Shown here: one piece after another, positions 58,397 to 64,000 of the stretch
How positions within the stretch are numbered: the stretch's first letter is position 1
Layout: the number at the start of each line of letters is the position of its first letter
Origin: Eucommia ulmoides
Lineage: Eukaryota > Streptophyta > Magnoliopsida > Garryales > Eucommiaceae
Direction: 5' to 3'
Assembly: GCA_016647705.1 (NCBI GenBank)
Contig: CM028328.1
Location: 1,422,501 to 1,486,500, forward strand
Length of the DNA: 64,000 nt
The notes under the pieces: generated by a model
What the model was told of the DNA's origin: nothing
Databases searched by the model: none
Seen by the model: the letters and a program-made list of their open reading frames with translations, nothing else
Made by a program: the position numbers and the translations under genes

Positions 58397-60093
58397 AGTT
58401 ACTCTCATGCCGAAAGTTCTACACTGAAATCCAAACCCCCAGTGTAGGAATTCTTGTAGGTTTGTTCGGTATGAGGGCCTAAGAACTGCGAGGAGCTTTC
58501 ATTAATTATTTTGATCCCAGTTTCGGGTATCACTAGATTCAATTTAGGCTTTATCTCTAGTTTGATCACCCCCACCCTACCTAGCAAATGACATGTATCC
58601 CTAGTTAAGTCACACTCACTTAGCATGATCCAAATTAGTCCCAATGTGCATACTTCCCTAACTAGGTAAGTGAACATACCAATCTACTCTTTGCATGGTA
58701 TAAATAAACATAAGTTGATCATGAGTTCGATTTTCAAGACACGGTACAACCCTAACTAGTTATTACTGAGTTTAGGCTTGTGGAACCCCTACCCGAACAG
58801 ATCCCCTGGTGGATGACCATAAAGACATTTATCTTATATGCTCCCGTTTACAACTTAATATTTTCTTTGAGGGATATTTTTTTATATCTAATTTTTTAAT
58901 TATTTAGTTTGTTTGACATGTATCATATACATATAACAAAATAAATAAATGTCCCATATACGCATGCTAATTGAGCCAAAATAGAGAAGTATAAAATAAA
59001 TTGCCCCACACAAGCATATGAATGTGCTGGGATGATCATGGTCTTCTAGTTTGATTCGGCCTAAGCCACTGGGACACATATTTAGCTTTAATTTAGTTAT
59101 GTAATTAATTAAACAAAATACATCTCGTTAAATGGGCCCAATTTGGGCTTTCAATTTCTCGTTTTCTATCGCTTCATGTTTCAAATTGGGTTCCTCAGTT
59201 TTCTATAATCATTAGGCCTGCTCTTTGTTGTCTCAAAATTATAAATACAAAGAAAAGTAATAAAAATAAAGGGATACATTTTAGAGGGAGAAAGGGATAT
59301 CCAGAAAGGGATCATTATAACGAAAAGAAAAATGAGAAAGTGCGTGTAGCCCTTGAAAAACTCTCATAAATGAATTACAACCTTGATTGGATTTAAAAGG
59401 CCAATCTAGAAAATTACAACCGTTTAACAAACTAATGACATAACTCAAACGACTTTAGTCCATGATCATCCCCTACCTAACATATATAATAGACCGCATG
59501 TTAAAAAAGGTTAATCTAATTATGAAATCACATTAGATTGATAAATATGGACATTTTCTAATTAAATTAGGAATGATTTCTTATCATATAACAATATTAA
59601 TTCAAATTAAATTAAATTCTATGTCTATTAAAAATTATTAAAAAAATAATTAAAATATAATTTAATTGAAATATTTAATTATTCAAATTCCATTTCAATT
59701 AAAACTATCTAATCATAATAAAATAATTAATGTGTAAACTTTTTAAAATTATCAAATATGTAGAATTTTTTTAAATATTTATCTATATAAATTAAAAAAA
59801 TTAAAATTAAATATAGATAATTAACAAATCTAAAAAATTAATAATAATTAACAAAATCAGAATATTAGATTTTTTTTTTTCCTTTTCAAAGTAAAAATAT
59901 AAAATTGAGAACAAAATATTTTGTTTCCTCATTTAATGAATAATATTTTTTATTCAAATTAATATAAAACTAAATTGATAAAATTAATTTATAGAAAATA
60001 TCGAAATTATTTTTAAATTAAGAATTATAAGCTAGAATGAGGTAAGGTATTTTAGGTGTAACTTGAAGGGAAAAAAAAAAAAGACGACCTAGC
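58397..60093. other. Intergenic, no gene recognised
   Basis: The first 450 bases are of balanced composition and may be the other half of the element interrupted by the gypsy insertion. From 59500 to 60060 the sequence is extremely AT-rich. Confidence 0.4.
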
Positions 60094-60262
60094 ATGAACT
60101 ATGGAATCTAATTCCATCCCATGAAGTACGAAATCCAATTCCATCTATTTTCATTCCAATTGAATCAAATTTTTTATTCCATTGAACAACCAAACAAAGG
60201 AATCGGAATCGAGAGTTGAATTGCAATTCCATTTCACCTTCATTCCGTCCAACCAAACACAC
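60094..60262. mobile_element. MITE-like element related to M2
   Basis: It has a 'ggaatc/gattcc' and 'aattccatt/aatggaatt'-rich palindromic interior and a 'ccaaccaaacacacca' end like the EDM2 intron 13 copy. The left boundary is uncertain. Confidence 0.45.
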
Positions 60263-60276
60263 CACAAGATTTGTCA

Positions 60277-60663
60277 ATTTGCACAGTTGATCCTTTAAGT
60301 TTCATATTTGTTTCAATCCCGCAAAATTAAAGACTTTATTCATGATTTTTGTCGAAAATTTGGTTTTTCTCAACACCTGACCTTCTAATAGAGATTATTT
60401 CGTCGTTTCACCACTCAACTAACCTTAAGATGTTTTTAACAAATATTAAACCTTCCATCTCTCAATTGTCCGGTGAATCCTTGTTAGAAAAAGGATAGGA
60501 AAAAACATATATTTTTTTAGTGCAGGGATGAAATAACAATGTTCCATGAAAAGACCGAGTGCTTAATACAATTCATTTTTCATTGAAAGTCATTAACAAT
60601 TTTTTTTTTTAGTTTCATGGTATTGAAGCAAATGTAAAACTTGAAGAACCAAATATGCAATTT
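60277..60663. mobile_element. MITE-like element M5 with about 45-bp TIRs
   Basis: The left AATTTGCACAGTTGATCCTT and right 'aagaaccaaatatgcaattt' are inverted, with 'aagtttcatatttgtttcaat' matching 'attgaagcaaatgtaaaactt'. No ORF. Confidence 0.65.
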
Positions 60664-60881
60664 GATACTTTTTGGCTAAGTACAAAAAATCATTCCGTGA
60701 CGTTTCTTAATATTTTCATTTTAATTTATAACAAACTAAAAACAACTTGGCTTTCAAATAATTATTTTTATTTATTTTAAAATTTTATTTGAAACATGAT
60801 CCAATCAACATTTTTAAAAGTGCCTTTTCATTCCATATTCTTCGAAAAATGAATTTTAATTTCGTGTTTTTTAAGTGCATA

Positions 60882-62563
60882 TCTATCTATATACTAAAAG
60901 TGGAAGACAGAATTTAAAAATGAACGAGTGCTCAACAAATATATTTCTTGCATTCTCATTAATTCTCTACTCACACCTTTAATTCCTATTAAATGCTCAC
61001 AAAATTCATTCTTTTCAAATTTCTCTCTTTACATTATATTTAAATAACTTTTAAATGATAAATAAATAAATAAACTATAAATGTTTAACTTATTAGAGTT
61101 TGTATTTTATTTTATTTTTTTATATATTCTTTGTTTCTACTAATAGAAGTAATGATTTTTTTTTTTCTTTTTATGTAAATAATTTCATACTTACTAGATT
61201 TTTTATTTTAAAAAAATATTTATTTTTTATTTTTTATAATCTTTGCTTCTCATATAATTGTTAATAGAAGTAATGATTTATTTTTTTATTTTTTTTGCTT
61301 TTTATGCAAATAATTTCATATACAAAATATGATAAAAAGTACAAATATAATAAAGAGTAAAAAAACAACAATTAAAAAATCCACAAGTCCATTGTTTTTT
61401 AATATGAGGGAAAATATTACTAAATAAGGCCTCATAAGAAAATTTCACCAAACAATTCAAAAAACTATAACTAAATCATATAGTTTATATATAAATTTTA
61501 ACTAAATTTCATAAATAAAAAATATTTAGTTCTTAGAATAATTTTAAATTTCAAAAAATCAGTAGCAATTCTCTTTAAATACTCAAAAATCTATAACAAA
61601 CCATCATTTGATCCCAAAAGTAATTGAAAAATAGAATTGGAAATGTATTAGATAAACCAATAATATGTAATTCTTAGAATAATTTCAAATTAAAAAAAAA
61701 TCAGCACCAAATACTATTTAAATTCAAAAAAAATATGTAGCAACCAACAATTAATCCAAAAAAGTAATAAAAGAAAAAAAATAGAATTGAAAATGTACTA
61801 CATAAACAAAATTTAAATACAAAAATAAAATTCGTCCAAAATTGTAATTCTTATAAGAGTGTTATTAGAGTAATTCTTCTAGATAATTTTAACTAAATTT
61901 TTAATTGTATAGTAACAAAGACAAATAAGTAATTTTATATTTAACATCAAATGAAAGGAATGTCGGAGATATTTTTTAAATGACACGTGATATCGTTGTA
62001 GGTTTTTCAAATGACAAGGGACATCACTGAAACTTAATCATATTGTACATGATTGTTTTTATTGTAATTAATTATATGTGACTTATCTCTTTCTCCGGCC
62101 CTTCTCTTTGTCCAACCATTTAATAAAATTCTCTCTCTCCATCTATTAATTACATATAAAATTTATTAAATTTCATTTGCTCAAAAGAGTATTCGTAATA
62201 ATTTTTAACCAAACAATAGAAAATATTAAATAATATAAAAAAAAAAAGACCCATTATATTATTTTAAAACTATTATTTGAAAAAAATAAATAAATAAAAA
62301 TTTTGAAAAGTCCCTTTAGGAGCTTATTTATTTTTTTCTTAAATTACATATGAGTGATGACATTAATAATTTTAAAAATTGATATTAACAATTTTCTTGG
62401 TTATAATTTTATTTTTATTTTTTAATAATAAAATTTATTTTTGCTATATTTCCATAAAATATTTGAATTATAAAATTAAAAAATCAATTGTACGTTATGT
62501 CTAACATTTAAAATTAATTAAAAAGCGGGTCTAGAGTCGCATGATATGCATGTCTAAAACTAG
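60882..62563 (+). mobile_element. Helitron-like element H3 (candidate)
   Basis: The 5' end TCTATCTATATACTAAAAG follows host A. The 3' end is GCATGATATGC (short stem) then 'atgtctaaaa' and CTAG followed by host T (62560-62564). It is 1.7 kb, very AT-rich, with no coding capacity. A start at 60886 is equally possible. Confidence 0.5.
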
Positions 62564-63469
62564 TATTAATTAAAGAGAGGGTTAATACCATTTACACCCC
62601 GTCAAGTATTCAGTAGAACCCCGGGAATTCCATCAACTTTAAAAAAAAATTGGGAGACCCCTTGAACTATTTGGTCAAAGTACACTACGATCTCATGTTC
62701 ATCTCAGATTCTGAAAATACCATTGAAAGTTAGAATTTTCATTTGTTGACCAGGTTGTCCATTTTATTAATTTTGTTTTACCTCAATTATCCCTAATATT
62801 TTTATCCAAAGACAAAATTATCCTTGTATTAAAAATAAGGATCTTAAATAAAATATGAGAAAATATTAAGGGTAGTTATTGTAATAATATTTTTCTTTTA
62901 ATTTTGTTTTCTCCTTTTTTTTTTTTTTCCCCTTTTCATTTTTTCTCATTTTCCCCATCCTCAGATCCCCACTACCCTGCCACCGCCGTCCACCATTTTC
63001 TTCCTCTTCTCTGCCTCCTCCTCCTCTTCTCCTTTTGTTCTTTATTCTAGATCCGCTGGCAACTTCGCCGTTGACTGAGAACGAACAAAATCACCGAACC
63101 AAACAACACCACCGTTTATCATCGAATTTGACTTCGAATTTGTCTCAAATGCTTACTTCTTTATGAACTCCATGTTGCTGCACAATTAAAAATAAGAACG
63201 AAATTACCAAATTTTCTTGGATTGAGTCGCGGATTAGGTCGCTCCCTTTAAGACGTTTGCAGCTTTGCCCAACATTGTGCAAACAGTATCACAGCCTCAT
63301 CGTCCCCAGGATAAAACAACTCAGAAATCTCCTTTGTCTAAGATGTTCTCTGCACGGTAGAAGTCCTGAAAACCAAACACCCCCTATACTACACTGCTCG
63401 GAATCGAAAAATAATTTTGTTAAAATGAAAATCAATTTTCTCAAGTGAAACAAGAGAGAGAGAAGCTTA
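62564..63469. other. Intergenic with CT-rich tract
   Basis: A pyrimidine-rich stretch lies at about 62900-63040. A moderately GC-balanced segment at 63240-63400 has 60-residue ORFs on both strands that match nothing I know. Confidence 0.4.
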
Positions 63470-63983
63470 GGTGGCATTTGGTAACCATTTTTGTTCCCAT
63501 ACCAGTAGTGGGATGGGAATGAGATGGGATGGGATGAGAATTTTGTTTCCTTCTTGAGAGTAGAATCGCGTTTGCTAACGATAATTTTTTTTTTTTTGTT
63601 GTGGGAATAAACTCGCGTTTGGTAACGATTTTATCCTAAAAAAAATAAAAAATTGTTTTGAGAACATTTTTTTTTCTGTTTTGGCCGGCGGGCCGGCGGC
63701 CCTGGAAGTTGCCGGACGGTGGGCGGCTAGCGATGCCGGAGGTGACCGGTGACGGCGGATGAACAATGACTGTGGTTTTTTGGAATGGGATGAGAATAAT
63801 GAGAAACAATTTTGTTTTTGTTTCTCGTTTCTTAAAAAAAAAAATGAGCACAATTCTCAAATAGGAATGGAATGGAAACGCGAATAAAAATTACCAAACA
63901 CTATTCCCAAACAAAAATTCCAAAAATTTGAAAATGGGATGAGAATTTTTGGAATGTAAACGGTTACCAAACGGGACCTTAGG
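63470..63983. mobile_element. R1 repeat copy at the right edge
   Basis: The left 'taggtggcatttggtaaccattt' and right 'gtaaacggttaccaaacgggacctta' are inverted ends of about 25 bp. The centre has a GC-rich 'ggccggcgggccggcgg' segment. It is related to 40262-40712. Confidence 0.6.
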
Positions 63984-64000
63984 GACTTCTCATGCAAGTG

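Noticed and set aside
63257-63477. Overlapping 62-63 residue ORFs on both strands near the right edge
   Set aside because: No domain, no splice context and no start context; most likely chance.

Overview
The window is nuclear DNA of a flowering plant, most likely a eudicot. The evidence is intron-rich genes with plant-specific architectures (EDM2-type PHD/methyltransferase-like protein, DEK_C plus double-SWIB protein, jojoba-type wax synthase, DIR1-like lipid-transfer protein), very AT-rich intergenic DNA, and dense LTR retrotransposons, Helitrons and MITEs. I cannot name the species. No bacterial or organellar genes, rRNA, tRNA genes or CRISPR arrays were seen.

Genes, left to right: (1) two short 5' exons of a pirin-like gene on the minus strand that runs off the left edge (700-1007); (2) an intronless DIR1-like lipid-transfer protein gene, minus (6399-6713); (3) a five-exon gene for a 343-residue DEK_C plus double SWIB-domain protein, minus (10742-13435); (4) an 18-exon EDM2-like chromatin regulator of 1213 residues, plus (33649-42675); (5) an intronless MBOAT wax-ester synthase-like gene, plus (44891-45964). 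For the two complete multi-exon genes, every exon junction follows GT-AG and the summed coding length is an exact multiple of three.

Mobile DNA fills most of the rest. From about 14.1 to 32.0 kb lies one nested pile. An old degenerate repeat with a GAGCTGAGAGTGCTCGGACACC-type motif was interrupted by four LTR-bounded insertions (A, B, D directly; C inside D), B carries a further solo LTR (B2), and A carries a 4.4 kb Helitron-like element. B, B2 and C have perfect 5-bp target-site duplications; A and D have near-perfect ones. From 49535 to 58391 lies a complete but dead chromodomain-type Ty3/gypsy element (two LTRs, PBS, PPT, gag-pol with many stops, TSD AATAT). Solo LTR B belongs to the same family as this element. 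Smaller elements include a MITE-like family with CACTTTGTACCC-type ends (six copies), a fold-back element, palindromic MITEs, and two further Helitron-like elements, one of them inside EDM2 intron 15.

The genes do not form an operon or an obvious pathway. The point of most biological interest is that the gene for EDM2, a protein known in Arabidopsis for controlling transcripts through heterochromatin on intronic transposons, itself carries a Helitron, a large MITE-like element and two palindromic MITEs in its introns, and has a nested MITE ending about 100 bp before its start codon.
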